Assembly: GCA_021613535.1 (NCBI GenBank)
Contig: CP075495.1
Location: forward strand, 8,122,001-8,186,000
Length of the DNA stretch: 64,000 nucleotides
Direction: 5' to 3'
Source: Adineta vaga
Taxonomy: Eukaryota > Rotifera
Numbering within the stretch: position 1 is the stretch's first letter; each line of letters starts with the position of its first letter. Both the position numbers and the translations under genes were made by a program. Positions 16,401 through 28,289 of this stretch are shown here, in pieces. Below the pieces are notes generated by a model. It searched no databases. It saw only the letters and a program-made list of their open reading frames with translations, and was not told the DNA's origin.

Positions 16401-17528
16401 TAATTTCAAAGAAAACTTTTCTTTTTAATTTTTTATTCGAATAAATCTGATCAAATCTAAATTATAATAATTGCCGTATGAATAAAGATATGTTCCCTTG
16501 AGTTTTCTTCATTATCAACAAAAAAGACATTTGTAAACTGTCATCTACATCCATTTGATATTTCCAGTTACCTTTTCTTGTGTATTAACAGAACTGAACA
16601 TGTAAAATAAAAATTACTTCTCAGTGTCAGTTTTATTGTTGATATCAACATTATTAGAGATTGAATGTACTTTTCGTACGCGGTACTTCTTTTGTATAAT
16701 ATTACGATTAAAACCAATGAGTGTCTATGTTTAGAATGTTATTGTTATAGCGAGTTCTTGTTCTTCTCGTCATCAATCTAATCCTTTTTAAATGATGAAA
16801 AAAAGATAAACGTTTTTCTTGATGCTAATCTATCCATTTTTTTGCATATTAGAATAATCGATCTCTATTAAGAGTATTCGGACGACGGAAACGCTTCCGA
16901 TAACGATCGAATCGGCAATAGGTAAATAATGCTTTTCATTTAGACATCCGGCTTTCTAAATCCAAGCTCATTTATATTCTAATCAGTATCGTTCAAAGAA
17001 GAAGAGAATAGAAATTGAGTATTTCTTCCTCGATCTCTTTAAGTCTGTCTAAATGGAAAATGATCGATTTTCTTATTGTTCATTTTCTTTCTTTTTTTTC
17101 TGACACACAATAACAGATAGCCTTTCAAGGTACCAAAAAAATTTTTTATATAAGAAAAGTGCGCATTCACCACGACTAAGACAAACTAGAGATTGACATT
17201 AAAGAACAAAGCATTTTAGTTAATGCCCGTGACAAAAAGGAAAATTCATAATGATATTCTCCGATTGCCCTAACATTACTTTTTTTTGTCGTTTGAAAAT
17301 CTGTCACTATGCTCAATTATTGAAAAGACGTTCGGGCAAAAAAAGAGAAGGAGAAAAGAAAAGACGATAGAACAAACGACAAACCACCAATCTCGACGCT
17401 TAAAAGCTTTTTCTATCTTTTGAATAATATGAAAGATTGAATAAAAATCTTCTTGTTAGCTTTTTGTTCTTTTCATTTGAAAAACTTTTATATTACCATG
17501 ATTATCGTCTAAATATAACATCTATCCA
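16401..17528. other. Intergenic region upstream of SLC6 transporter
   Basis: 1.1 kb of AT-rich DNA with poly-T and poly-A runs. It contains the 3' UTR of the Ser-rich orphan and the promoter/5' UTR of the transporter. No open frame or RNA gene was recognised. Confidence 0.45.
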
Positions 17529-20327
17529 ATGGTTAAACGTATTTTAAGTGTTCATAGTATTAATACTATCGATCGTAAGTTCATACATAGACACGAAATT
17601 CGCTTCTTCATGACATAGATCATTGATTTTTCTCTTTAAAATAGGTGATGAACATGATATGGCACGAAAAGACTTGTTAGAAAGTAGTCCATTAACAAAT
17701 AATCGTGCTATTTCAGCACCGATGATTGATAATGGTCTATCATCATCTGATGATGAACATCCTCATCATACGAAGAAGCAAAGTGTAACAATTGTTAATG
17801 TTAAAACAACCGAATTAGCACTCAATAAATCAGGTGATCAACAAACTGAAGTACGTGAACAATGGAGCGAAAAATTGGATTTTCTTTTATCTATCATTGG
17901 TTTTGCTGTTGATCTTGCTAATATATGGCGTTTTCCATATTTATGTTATAAAAATGGTGGAGGTTTGTTTTGCATATGAATATATGTATAGATTTGCTTC
18001 ATTTCTTTAACTGTTTATTTCTAGGTGCATTTCTTATTCCATATGCTCTTTCAGTTATACTCGGTGGTATGCCTTTATTTTATTTGGAATTATTACTTGG
18101 GCAATATTATCGACAAGGTGCAATAACATGCTGGAGAAAAATTTGTCCATTATTAGCCGGCATTGGTTGGGCAGTAACAATCATTGCATTCTATACTGAT
18201 TTCTATTATAATGTTGTCATTTCATGGGGTCTTTATTATTTAATTGCTTCATTTCGACGAATACTTCCATGGAGTGAATGCAGTATGTAACCATTTAAAA
18301 TAATTGATTGATTGATTGATTGATTTCAAAATGAAAATCCTTTTTCAGGTCATCGATGGAATACACAAGATTGTTCAACGGTTGATACTCGACGTCATTT
18401 TCTTGAGAATTGTATTAATCAATTGAATGAAACATTGAATAGTACAATGGATTATTTACCAATTAATTATAATGAACAAAAATCATTTGAAAGAAGTATA
18501 TTCTATGAAAATTGTTCAGAAAAATTAACACAACAACGAATTGCTTCACCAGCCCAAGAATATTTTCAGTAAAGAAATTATTTCAATTCTATAGATTTTG
18601 ACTTGTTCCCTTTTGTTTTCTATCCTAGTTTACAAGTATATCGTCTCAATCAAACACGCAATCTTAGTTTCGAAAATCCCGGTAATGTTAATTGGGAAAA
18701 TGTTGGATGTCTTGGTTTGATCTATTTAATCTGCTATTTTTCCATGTGGAAAGGTGTTAAAACATCAGGCAAAGTAAGATTTTAGCAGAGAAAAAAACAA
18801 AGATTCATTCATATTTCTTCATTAAAGGTTGTCTGGTTTACTGCATTATTTCCATATGTTGTATTGACAATTTTAATGATACGTGGTCTTTTCTTGAATG
18901 GATCAATGAAAGGTATCGAATATTATATACGTCCAGATTTAAGCAAACTTAGCGAAGCATCGGTCTGGGTCGATGCCGCTTCACAAACATTCTTTTCGTT
19001 GGGACCTGGTTTCGGTGTATTGATGGCCTTTGCAAGTTATAATGATTTTCATCATAATGTTTTTCGGTATGAAAAGAAACATTGCTTGTTTTTTTTTCAA
19101 AAGATAATTATTTTGTTTAGAGATGCAATGATTACAGTCGCAGTAAATAGTTTAACAAGTTTTGCTAGTGGTTTCGTCATTTTCATGTTTTTGGTAAAGG
19201 AAACAATTATTTCGATTACTTTTAAGCTTTTGTATCAATGTTTCTTTTTATCTAGGGTTACATGAGCGAAATATCAGGACGAGCAATCAAAGATGTTGCT
19301 GAACAAGGTTCAACACTTGTATTCATTGTGTATCCGGAAGCTATCGCTACAATGCCATGGGCGCCGGTCTGGGCGGTATTCTTCTTCTTAATGCTCTTAA
19401 CACTTGGTTTAGATTCATCGGTGTGTAGTTTGATTTATTTGTGAATTGAAATAGTTTTGTTTGATCTCTTCCTGATTTCTAGTTTGGCGGAAGTGAAGCA
19501 ATAATAACTGCATTGAGTGACGAATTTCCTGTTCTTCGACGACATCGAGAATGGTTTGTTGGAATATTATTTTTCTTCTATTTTATCGTTGGAATTCCAA
19601 GTTGTACGGATGCTGGAGTTTATTTTGTCGAGTTATTACAAAACTATGCTGGTAATCAAAAAACAAAAATAATTTTTGCCTTCAATCTTTTCGTCGTTAT
19701 TTTTAGCATTTTATTCAATTATTATTGCCGTCTTTTTCGAAGCTATAGCCGTGTCATGGCTTTATGGAATAAGACGTATAAGCGACGATGTTAAACAAAT
19801 GCTTGGCTCAAAACCAGGACGATTTTGGCTTGGAACATGGTGTGTTGCTGCACCTGTTTTTCTCGGAGTAATAATAGTCCTAATAGTTCAAAAGTTCATT
19901 ATTAAATTTCTTCATATTAGGGTATTATTCTGTCGGGTTTAATTCAACATAGTAGTCCATCATATGGAAAACCATCTGATCCGTTTTACTATGAAGTTTG
20001 TATTATTTTTCATATTTAAATGGAATAAATAGCATAATGATTTTTATTTCTAGTATCCAGCATGGAGTCATTTACTTGGTTGGATGTTTGCCTTATCATC
20101 AATAATATTTATACCAGTAGTTGCTATTTATCAATTATTGATTGAACGCGGAAGTTTAGCCAATGTAAGAATAGAATTGAATCGAATTGATAGTATGATT
20201 ATTTCTTTTTAAATAGAGATTTCATATGGCAATAACACCATGGAAAGATCGAAAAGATCAAAATAAAGAAGTAATAGTTAGTACCAATTATGTAACGACA
20301 AAATTTATTACTGAAGAAACGATTTAA
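17529..20327 (+). CDS. Na+/Cl- dependent monoamine transporter (SLC6 family)
   Basis: Plasma-membrane neurotransmitter reuptake carrier. Thirteen exons fit in phase (first 17529-17574, last 20217-20327), giving 696 residues with 12 predicted membrane helices. TM1 reads [14 protein letters not shown]: the Asp that binds the amine in DAT, NET and SERT is present, where amino-acid carriers have Gly. [35 protein letters not shown] and LDSSFGGSEA (TM8 Ser of the Na2/substrate region) are also monoamine-type. The second extracellular loop is longer than in human SERT and has several N-glycosylation sequons (NET, NST, NCS, NQT, NLS). The C-terminus is short. Whether dopamine, noradrenaline, octopamine or serotonin is the substrate cannot be told from sequence alone. 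Confidence 0.93.
18302..18325. repeat. (ATTG)n microsatellite in SLC6 intron
   Basis: Five tandem ATTG units lie inside the intron at 18283-18348. The repeat is simple and intronic. Confidence 0.8.
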
Positions 20328-20857
20328 TAGATATTTTTTTCTAGAGTTTTTTTTGTCTATTCAGACTTTATAATAATCTTTTTTTTTCTTATCATTCTTT
20401 TTATCTGTTGTTTGTATACGCGTCTATTTCTTTCCTTTGAACACAAATTTTCATTCTCTCATTTCACATTAGCATATTTAAATTTGGGCAAGGTCATTTA
20501 TATACATCATTGATCTCTTTTATTTTCAAAGAAAATTTGCACTTTAATTCTTTCTTTACTAATCTCAACTAGAGATGGGTCGAAAGAGAAGGGAAAAAAA
20601 CGATCAAATCCTTCTCTAAGGTTATCACTCTTTTGTTTGATTACTTATGTCATCTTTTTTTTCAATCAAACAAACGTCTTGTATCATCCTTTCAACGAAG
20701 TTGACATTTGAACAGGATCAGCTTACACGTACATTCTTCATTCAATCGATCGACCTACTTTGCATAAGGAGAAAAAAAGAGATCGTTGATCATTATCATT
20801 AAAATCACTTGAGAATAAAACCATCTTTTGAATAGGCGGAGTTTGTTCTATTCACTA
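20328..20857. other. Intergenic region, SLC6 to EGF-Hint gene
   Basis: 530 bases of AT-rich, T-tract-rich sequence. It carries the transporter 3' UTR and the promoter of the EGF-Hint gene. No coding potential was seen. Confidence 0.45.
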
Positions 20858-23350
20858 ATGAAGGTAAGTTAAAGTGAAAGTCTATGTTCAAGAATAAAAT
20901 TATAGAAAAAAACCATGATTTAGGCTTCGTTATTTCTTCTTGGTCTTCATTTACTTTATTTTTCTTCTATTAATGCCGGTAAACAAGAATGATCATACAT
21001 GTTCTATGTTATTTTCTTATTCCTCTCCTTTTTTTTCTTCTTTGAAGACTTTTGTGAAACAGACGAATGTCGCCGTGGTGACTGTGAATTAGTACGTCAA
21101 CCAACAGGTTTAATAAAGAAGAACTGTCATTGTGCGAAAGTAAATCTTTCAATTAAATTCAGATTTGTTTCCTTAGAAATCATTTTCTAGGGTATTTGCG
21201 GTGAAACATGTCAACGTTTATGTAATACTACGTCCGTATGTGATACTAATCCATGTTGGTTTGGCGGTATTTGTGTTGATGTAGCCAACTTTGATTATGT
21301 TTGTCTATGTCCACCTAATCATTCTGGCAAAGATTGTCGAGTTTTACTTTCTTGTCAAGGAAACAGTTGTTGGAATGGTGGTGCATGTATTGAAACTGGT
21401 TTGTAAATGAATAGATGACATATCAAAATACAAAGACTTCTCTTTTTATTTTAGCCTATGGTGCACGATGTAATTGTTCCAATGAATATTCAGGTGATTA
21501 TTGTCAATATAAAAAAGTTAAACCAGCAGTAAAACAAAATGAAACCGTACCACGTGTTGAATATAAACAATTCGATGCAGAAACATTAGCAGTTATTGCT
21601 AGTTTAGGAAGTTCAACTAATGAACAGACACAGCTACGTACAAGTGATTTGAGTGATAGTGTTGCCATTGCATCGGGTAATCATTCGCAGTTCGTTTTTT
21701 GTTTAACAAATCCATGTGAAAATGGTGGAACCTGTTTTGTTACAAATACAGCAACAACAAAAGTTCGATTAGATAGAGATATTGAGTATATTTTCTTTTG
21801 GGTTTTTCTAGGGAATTTGCGTATGTCGTGATGGATATGTAGGTGATTATTGTGAAGTTTTATTTAATACTACATCTCCTGCTTTTCGAATTCCGACTGG
21901 TTATTGTTCATCAAGTCCATGTTTAAATGATGGAAGTTGTGTTGAAATTGGCGATCTTCAAGGTTATTGTCGATGTACAGCTGAGTATCGAGGTCTCTAT
22001 TGTGAAATCTCGGTACGTGCTGTTAGTTGTAATCCAAATCCTTGGTAAGAACTGTAATCATTACTATCATTTTCACAAACACTTATTTTATATTTTAGTA
22101 AAAACGGTGGAACATGTGTTTTATTAGAAAATAATCAAGGTAAAGAAGACTGAAATTTTCGTCATTTTTTCTTCATAATACTTTCTATTAAAATTCATAG
22201 CACAATGTTTATGTACACCAGTATTTCGCGGTTTAAGTTGTAATCAATTTAGTTATGTGCCTTGTGGTGATGCTACATGTCATGGAACACAAGTAAATCG
22301 AAAAAAAAGAAGAGAGATTTTATTTCAAATGATTGCTTTTTTTATATTTAATTATAGGGTGTCTGTGTAGCTAATAAATGTATTTGTAAAACAGGTTTTG
22401 CTGGACCAAGATGTGATTCAACAGATTTCTGTTCAGCTTACCCATGTTTAAATGGAGGTTCGATAAAAAATAGAGATGAAATTTTTTTTTTTCTAAATTT
22501 TCATTTATAGGTACTTGTATTCGAACGAATGAAGAGCCATATGGTGGTTGCAGTTGTCCACCCGAATTTTCAGGTCCAACATGTAGTAATGATCCATGTA
22601 CACCATCACCATGTCTAAATGGTGGTTATTGTATACGAAAACCAGATAATCAATTTTATTGTCAATGTCGAAATAAAAATAAAGGCGTTTATTGTGAACG
22701 TATGTTTCTCTTCTTTATTATTATATTATATCTCCGTATATATTGTAGAGGTTGAATGTTTTCCATCGGATGCAACTGTTGATGTACTTAATAATGGTAA
22801 AGTTCCTTTATCATCATTAGAAATTGGTGCACAAGTTCGTGTAATTGATGACAATAATCAAATTAGTTATTCACCAATTATTGCTTTTCTTCATCGTGAA
22901 CTAAATGAACATGCTTTATACAAACATATTCGTACAAAAGCTTCTTTTATTGAATTATCAAAACGTCATTTAATTCATCGTCGAAACGATGGTTTTGTTT
23001 GGGCTGAGAACTTAGTTGAAGGTGACGAAATTCTTGTTTCAACATCCATTCATACAAATGAAACACAATGGGAGAAAATCATCGAAATTACTGATATTTC
23101 TAAACAAGGTCTTATGGCTCCATTAACTGAACAGGGTACAATTATTGTCAATAATATTCATGCATCCTGTTATGCTCTGGTAAAATCACATCAAGTCGCT
23201 CATTTTGCCTTAGCACCATATCGATTTTATCATCGATTATTTGGTTCATTATCGCAAACAGATTCAATGACAACACCTATTCTTTCTTATGCAAATGTTC
23301 TTTTACATTTTTTCAAAAATTTACCCATCGCAAAAGACCTTATTTTTTGA
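20858..23350 (+). CDS. Secreted EGF-repeat protein with C-terminal Hedgehog-type Hint (Hog) domain
   Basis: Eleven exons fit in phase (20858-20863, 20924-20978, 21048-21139, 21191-21398, 21455-21762, 21812-22044, 22099-22139, 22201-22292, 22358-22457, 22511-22699, 22749-23350), giving 641 residues. A signal peptide (MKASLFLLGLHLLYFSSINA) leads to eight or nine EGF-like modules (CxNGGTC, CxCxxGYxGxYC). The Hint domain starts at about Cys445 (VECFPSDATV), has RHLIH where Hedgehog has TxxH, and ends with HASCYALVKSH then APYRFYHRLFG, closely matching Hedgehog HASCYAVI/APFRL. A hydrophobic tail (SYANVLLHFFKN) resembles the sterol-recognition region. There is no Hedgehog signalling domain. Predicted to self-cleave before the Cys and possibly lipidate the EGF ectodomain. 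Autoprocessing is inferred, not shown. Confidence 0.92.
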
Positions 23351-23871
23351 TCGATTAAATAACTTGTAGATATATAGTTATAATCGATAGATACATTAAC
23401 AAAAGACAAAAACAAAACAGTAGTCGTAGACATTGTTTGGCATTAATCATTATATGTTGTTTGAATCTTTCTCTTTTTCTGAATTAGATTTAATAAATCA
23501 ATTTGATTTTTGAAAAATCATTAATACGCATTATTTCTATTTGCCGAAATAAACATGATAGAAATGTAAAACTAATTGAATTGACTCGATTACTGTATCA
23601 CTTGTTTTTATGAAAAACCAGTTCGTTTAGCTGGAGTAATAGTTCTATAGACATATTAAATTACAAATCGAACTGTTAATAGAAGAGTACTGACGATTTT
23701 AATAAATAGTTCCAATAACATCATCCAATATACTAAAGGACTTGGTTCATTTCAATATATATTTTTCTTTTTCTTTTTGACAAAACAAAAACGAATAAAA
23801 CTAATGTACATTGGCATATTATATGAAATGTTTTCAATACTATTAATTCGATGTTTCGTATGTATATGCTT
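23351..23871. other. Convergent 3' region
   Basis: Two genes converge here, so it holds both 3' UTRs. It is AT-rich and no coding potential was seen. Confidence 0.5.
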
Positions 23872-25464
23872 CTAACGTTTGGAGTATTTCAATTGATTTT
23901 TTGGTAATGATTTCTTCTTAGCAATTCGATAGTTATGATGCTTGGATTCTGATGAAGTCAAAGGATTCTTCTCAAAAGCTGGTGGATATAAAGATAATTG
24001 TTGACGCAATTTACATATTTCCATTTGTGTTCTTAAACATTTTACAGTCTGTTCTAATGCAACTTGGCATAATGATGAATGTACACGATCACTTAGTTCA
24101 TTAACCACTGTTGAGTTACGATGAATTTTGTCTAACAATAATGCATAACATAGTGCTTCTTCCTGCTTTCTTTCGAATGGTGACGTACGGGAGTCTAAGA
24201 GAGAATAATAATCATAATACCATTCTTCATCATGTCTTATTTCTGATGCTGATGCAATTTCTGAAATCTCTTTTATTAATTTATCATGCTTTTCTTGTAG
24301 TTCCGATGCCAGTATCAACAGTTCTTCTTGGACACATTCTCGTATTTCTTTCCGTACAGATTTTTTATTAAATGTATTATTCAATATATCCCGACGAATT
24401 TTCTTCTGTAAATATTCACTATCTTCCGTTACCTGCACTGGATGGTTCCATTGATACCAAGATAATATTCCCGATAGGGATGAATATTCGTGTAATTTTT
24501 TCAAATCAAATTTACATACTGATAAACGTTCATATATAATCTCCTGTACACGTTTATGTATAGGTTCAAGAAGATTTTCCTCATTAGACTTTAAAAAACG
24601 TGGAAAAATAGTATGGTCATTATATGAGCGACGCAGTAAAAGATTCTGGCGATCTTCTAGTGTTGGATACGATCTGCGAAAAAACCTGCGCCAGCGTCCA
24701 AATTGATTGAAATCGGAATCTTCCTCATTATCAAGAGGATATACATTTTGTATAACAGTTGTCGTATCTATTTCGTATTCTGACAGGAAACCATTCACTG
24801 ATGTTATATTCATCTGAACTTCATGCATAAGTTTGTTTAAAGATTTTAATAATGATGGTTGATATGTCGAGAAACAATATTCAGCAATTTTATATACATG
24901 ATGACGAAGACATGGACCAAAAAATTTGTGTGCACTTAAAATAAACATGATGAACCAATATATTTGATCGATGACATGATTTTTCGTAAAATCATATTCT
25001 TCTTTGATCATCGCAACGGCAAATTGAACAGCCATATCTTGTAGGACAGATGGTCTAATTATCTGTATATCTTTTTCTAACATAGGACTATAGACTATTG
25101 TCGAAAAAAAGGTTGTATCGACTTCTTCCAATGTAGGATCTGGATGAAAAATCATACCAAGAAAGTCGAGATGATCAATAACAGATATAATATCATTTTC
25201 TTTTGATAAATGCGTAAATAATTGTCGAATCGAATCGAATGTAAATGATTCGAGAATAGCTGGAAAATATTTGAATTGAATCAGTGGATCGAGCTTATAA
25301 TAACCATCATTATCATATAATGATACGAAATTATCGGCTGCAGAAACCAGAGTAGCTACATATGGTATTTTTTCGATTTGTTCTTCAGTGAGGGTAAGAA
25401 TCTCACCAGAACCGAATCGAAACGTTTTTTCTTTAAGTAATGTTACAGTAGTATCATCAACCAT
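23872..25464 (-). CDS. Hypothetical intronless protein with BTB/T1-like N-terminus
   Basis: A single open frame of 530 residues with a proper ATG. Residues about 10-100 (FRFGSGEILTLTEEQIEKIPYV ... YYKLDPLIQFKYFPAILESF) have the pattern of a BTB/T1 tetramerisation fold: a short strand, a threshold helix, then D-x-x-x-F-x-x-I/L-x-x. The remainder is helical with long charged stretches (CVQEELLILASELQEKHDK) and a Lys-rich C-terminus. No membrane span. Lack of introns in a region of intron-rich genes suggests a retrocopy or lineage-specific family. The BTB assignment is a pattern judgement; the rest is unrecognised. Confidence 0.75.
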   Translation of the reverse strand: MVDDTTVTLLKEKTFRFGSGEILTLTEEQIEKIPYVATLVSAADNFVSLYDNDGYYKLDPLIQFKYFPAILESFTFDSIRQLFTHLSKENDIISVIDHLDFLGMIFHPDPTLEEVDTTFFSTIVYSPMLEKDIQIIRPSVLQDMAVQFAVAMIKEEYDFTKNHVIDQIYWFIMFILSAHKFFGPCLRHHVYKIAEYCFSTYQPSLLKSLNKLMHEVQMNITSVNGFLSEYEIDTTTVIQNVYPLDNEEDSDFNQFGRWRRFFRRSYPTLEDRQNLLLRRSYNDHTIFPRFLKSNEENLLEPIHKRVQEIIYERLSVCKFDLKKLHEYSSLSGILSWYQWNHPVQVTEDSEYLQKKIRRDILNNTFNKKSVRKEIRECVQEELLILASELQEKHDKLIKEISEIASASEIRHDEEWYYDYYSLLDSRTSPFERKQEEALCYALLLDKIHRNSTVVNELSDRVHSSLCQVALEQTVKCLRTQMEICKLRQQLSLYPPAFEKNPLTSSESKHHNYRIAKKKSLPKNQLKYSKR

Positions 25465-26239
25465 CGTACAATTATGTTAACAGTACGAAATATTGATTTG
25501 AACGTTGTAAATAAACTTACCCAAACCAGGAATAATTGAAACGTATATTCCTTTAATTATGAATCAATAATGTTTCGATATGTACGCTTTTACTCGAATA
25601 AAAAGTAAAAATGACTTCTCGTGCACCTTTTCGTATACTTGGAGAACAATGTTTCTTCCTCGTGTTTTATTTTTTCCTTCATCCTCACATGTTGTAAATT
25701 TACAACTAAGAAAGCATGATTCATTGATGGCTTTTTCCGACAAATACATCATTGTATCACTAAGATCTCTCAAATTACCACAATTTTCGAGAACATTAAT
25801 AATCGATTTAAGTATATTGAGTCATCACCATTACATACTTTAGTACATATGAAATGTAGAAAATTAAAACTTATTCATCGAAACCACTATCCATATTAGA
25901 AGATTTCATTTTCATTTTCTTTTCTGATTGAAATGAAACAGTCATGAAGTAAAGTCGAATGTTTTATCTATTCTATTACGAGAATGAACTTGCCTCTATA
26001 GTTATTTGTAACAATGAAGCATAAGTATAAACAAATATCTTATTTCTGTTTTTTTTCTTTTATCAAAGCCAATGCATATATCATATCTAAGTATCTGTTA
26101 AGTGATAAAAGAAAAGAATAATATGCACAACTGTCTAAAAGATACCGACGTCATCACCTTCTACATGTATACAGATATAAACGAGTGAAAGTGTATACTT
26201 TGTTTTATAAACAATTCGACAAATCGAGAAGAATCATCG
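25465..26239. promoter_or_regulatory. Divergent promoter region
   Basis: 775 bases between a minus-strand and a plus-strand gene, so promoters for both should lie here. A TATA-like TATAAAC is at about 26174 and another, TTTTATAAAC, near 26204, 30-65 bases upstream of the secreted orphan ATG. No coding potential was seen on either strand beyond chance. Confidence 0.4.
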
Positions 26240-27103
26240 ATGTGGTCTCGAGAACTGTTTTTTGTTTGGATTTTAACTGTTACAATTCTAACAACACAAA
26301 GTCATGTTATTCATGTATATTTTATTTGTGATGAAAATTATATTCAAAAATTCTAATTAAATTCTTCATTTAGAAACGAGGTTTAATATCGCAATTATTT
26401 GGTGGTAGTTCGAAATCAACTCAAAATGTTGATGCTAATATGTCACCACGTGAACGATCAAAACTTCGTGAATTACGAAAAATCCTGTCGTCATCACAAT
26501 GCTCAGTAAGTTTCTATCTAATTTTCTTGTTTCAATTTTTTTCTAAACTAAACAATAGGTGCTGCTATCGGTATGGTCGTTCAACAAGCTTTAGCTGCAA
26601 AAAATATGGATGATGTTTGTGAGAATAAATATGTTAAGATGGCATACATGGCTGGTGGTGTCAATCCTCAAATTCAACAAGCATTGAATTTACTTGGTTG
26701 TAATGGACCTAATCGTAAGTTTGGAGGGGATAAAAATAAATCTAAAGATAAATATGGTGCATCAACAACACCGGCAAATAAAAATATGGATGATAACGAT
26801 GATAATGACAATGATGAAGATGCAACCAATAATCAAGATGACGATCAAGATGAAAGTGATGGTTTACAAAGTAGTTTACCACCGGAGAAAAAATCAAAAT
26901 TAACTCAATTACTTAGTATTGCACGAGGTGAAAAAGGTGCAAAACGTAATTTTGTCAAAGGTCTTTTTGGCATAGGTAAAAAAGATAAAACATTTAAAAA
27001 AGGTCACAAGTTACCACAATCAACTTATACTTTAGACAAAGATGATGCAAATTCATTGAAAAATTTGGAAAATGAACTTGACAAATATAATAAAAATATT
27101 TAA
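26240..27103 (+). CDS. Hypothetical secreted protein, acidic linker and basic C-terminus
   Basis: The first exon (26240-26314) encodes a clear signal peptide (MWSRELFFVWILTVTILTTQ). Exon 2 is 26374-26505 and exon 3 is 26559-27103. Exon 3 begins with an ordered-looking segment with Cys residues (DDVCENKYVKMAYMAGG, ALNLLGCNG), then an Asn/Asp-rich acidic linker, then a basic, Lys-rich C-terminus. No known domain recognised. With the obvious GTAAGT donor at 26506 and acceptor ending 26558, the coding length is one base short of keeping frame. A GC donor at 26501 would restore it (248 residues), but is weak. So there is either an unusual splice, a base error, or a disabling indel. Confidence 0.65.
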
Positions 27104-27394
27104 TAAATAATTTGTTTAAAATTTCAATATGTACTTCACTTTGCTTCATTCAAATAAAATTCAATTCATATTAAAATATGCCTCTTATACATCATACGAA
27201 TCAAACACTCTCAGCTAACAGATATTCCAAAAAAAGGAGAGAGAGATAGAAAGAAAGAAAGAAAGAAAGAAAGCCTTATGATATAGAAGAAGAAAAGAAA
27301 AGCGGAAATATCAACACTAGAATTGATAACATCTATTCTACAATTCATTACAGACAATAACCATATTCTTAGAAGGAGCAATTGAAAAGAAATA
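27104..27394. repeat. Short intergenic with (GAAA)n microsatellite
   Basis: The segment between two orphans contains a (GAAA)n tract at about 27248-27273 and purine-rich flanks. It probably includes the promoter of the next small gene. Confidence 0.6.
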
Positions 27395-27659
27395 ATGAGT
27401 TCATCAGAAGCAAGTTAGTAGTAGCTTTTAACAATTTAATCATTATTCTTTTATTCGACTTATTTTTTTTCATTTAGCTGATAAAACGATTAAAGCAGCT
27501 GATATTGCTGATGCAAAAATAGCTGGTAAAGAAACACCAGCAAGTGATCCTCATAAAAAAGCGGATGCTGAAAATCGAGGCCAACTTTCAGGTGATCAAT
27601 CAACTATTCAAGAAACTCCTGTCGCTCCAGTTGGTGCAACAACTGAAACAGCATCATGA
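27395..27659 (+). CDS. Small hydrophilic protein, 66 aa
   Basis: Two exons, 27395-27413 and 27478-27659, fit in phase. The splice pair is CAA|GTTAGT and CATTTAG|CT. The product is 66 residues, Ala/Lys/Asp/Thr-rich and without hydrophobic segments (KAADIADAKIAGKETPASD). That composition is reminiscent of stress-related disordered proteins such as LEA proteins, but no LEA repeat is visible and I do not claim membership. No signal peptide. Not recognised. The start fits the first ATG after a TATA-poor leader. Confidence 0.6.
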
Positions 27660-28289
27660 ACATCTTCAAAACGAATAGAACAACTATTCATATCAGTGAA
27701 ATCGATGCATGTGTGTGTGTGTTTGTGTGATTTTTTACATATATATATATATATATATATTCTTTCAAGTAATCACGCGGCTATAATCCAGCAATGACGT
27801 AATATTATTTTATTTATTCAGTGATGTATGGAGTTCTATATGTAAAATAAAAAAGACTTTTGTCTACATAAAATTTTCATTAAGAAAAAACGATTTATCA
27901 TATCTGACATGTGGAAACTGCAAGATAAAACTTGTGTTGATAGATAAGATTTATATAACGACGATATATATATATCGAAGAGTAATCAGAACAATAGTTA
28001 TTCATACACTCGAAAAAAACAACAAAATACTATTTATAAAACTTAAACAGTTATCTATTGTTTGATAACACACGAAAATGATACAAAATATATACTATAT
28101 AGAGATGTACCGCGAGACAAAACTTATTCACTATAGAAAACATGACTGTCAGTTAGCGCAATCTATCATTACTTATAAATATACATGTATTGAGATTCGT
28201 TCATCGATGAATGAATAACAGCTGACAATTGAAGAACGTAAAGCAATTTAGTTTTAGTTTAGTTTGGACTCAGTTACAATTGTATATGC
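27660..28289. repeat. Intergenic region with (GT)n and (AT)n tracts
   Basis: Contains a (TG)n run near 27711-27729 and an (AT)n run near 27739-27761. A second TA-rich palindrome lies at about 27964-27977. The rest is AT-rich 3' UTR and promoter DNA. No coding potential was seen. Confidence 0.6.

Noticed and set aside
20858-23350. A true Hedgehog ligand
   Set aside because: Only the Hint/Hog half is present; the N-terminal part is EGF repeats, with no Hedge signalling domain.
27711-27761. Telomeric or centromeric repeat
   Set aside because: Only ordinary (TG)n and (AT)n microsatellites in an intergenic region.
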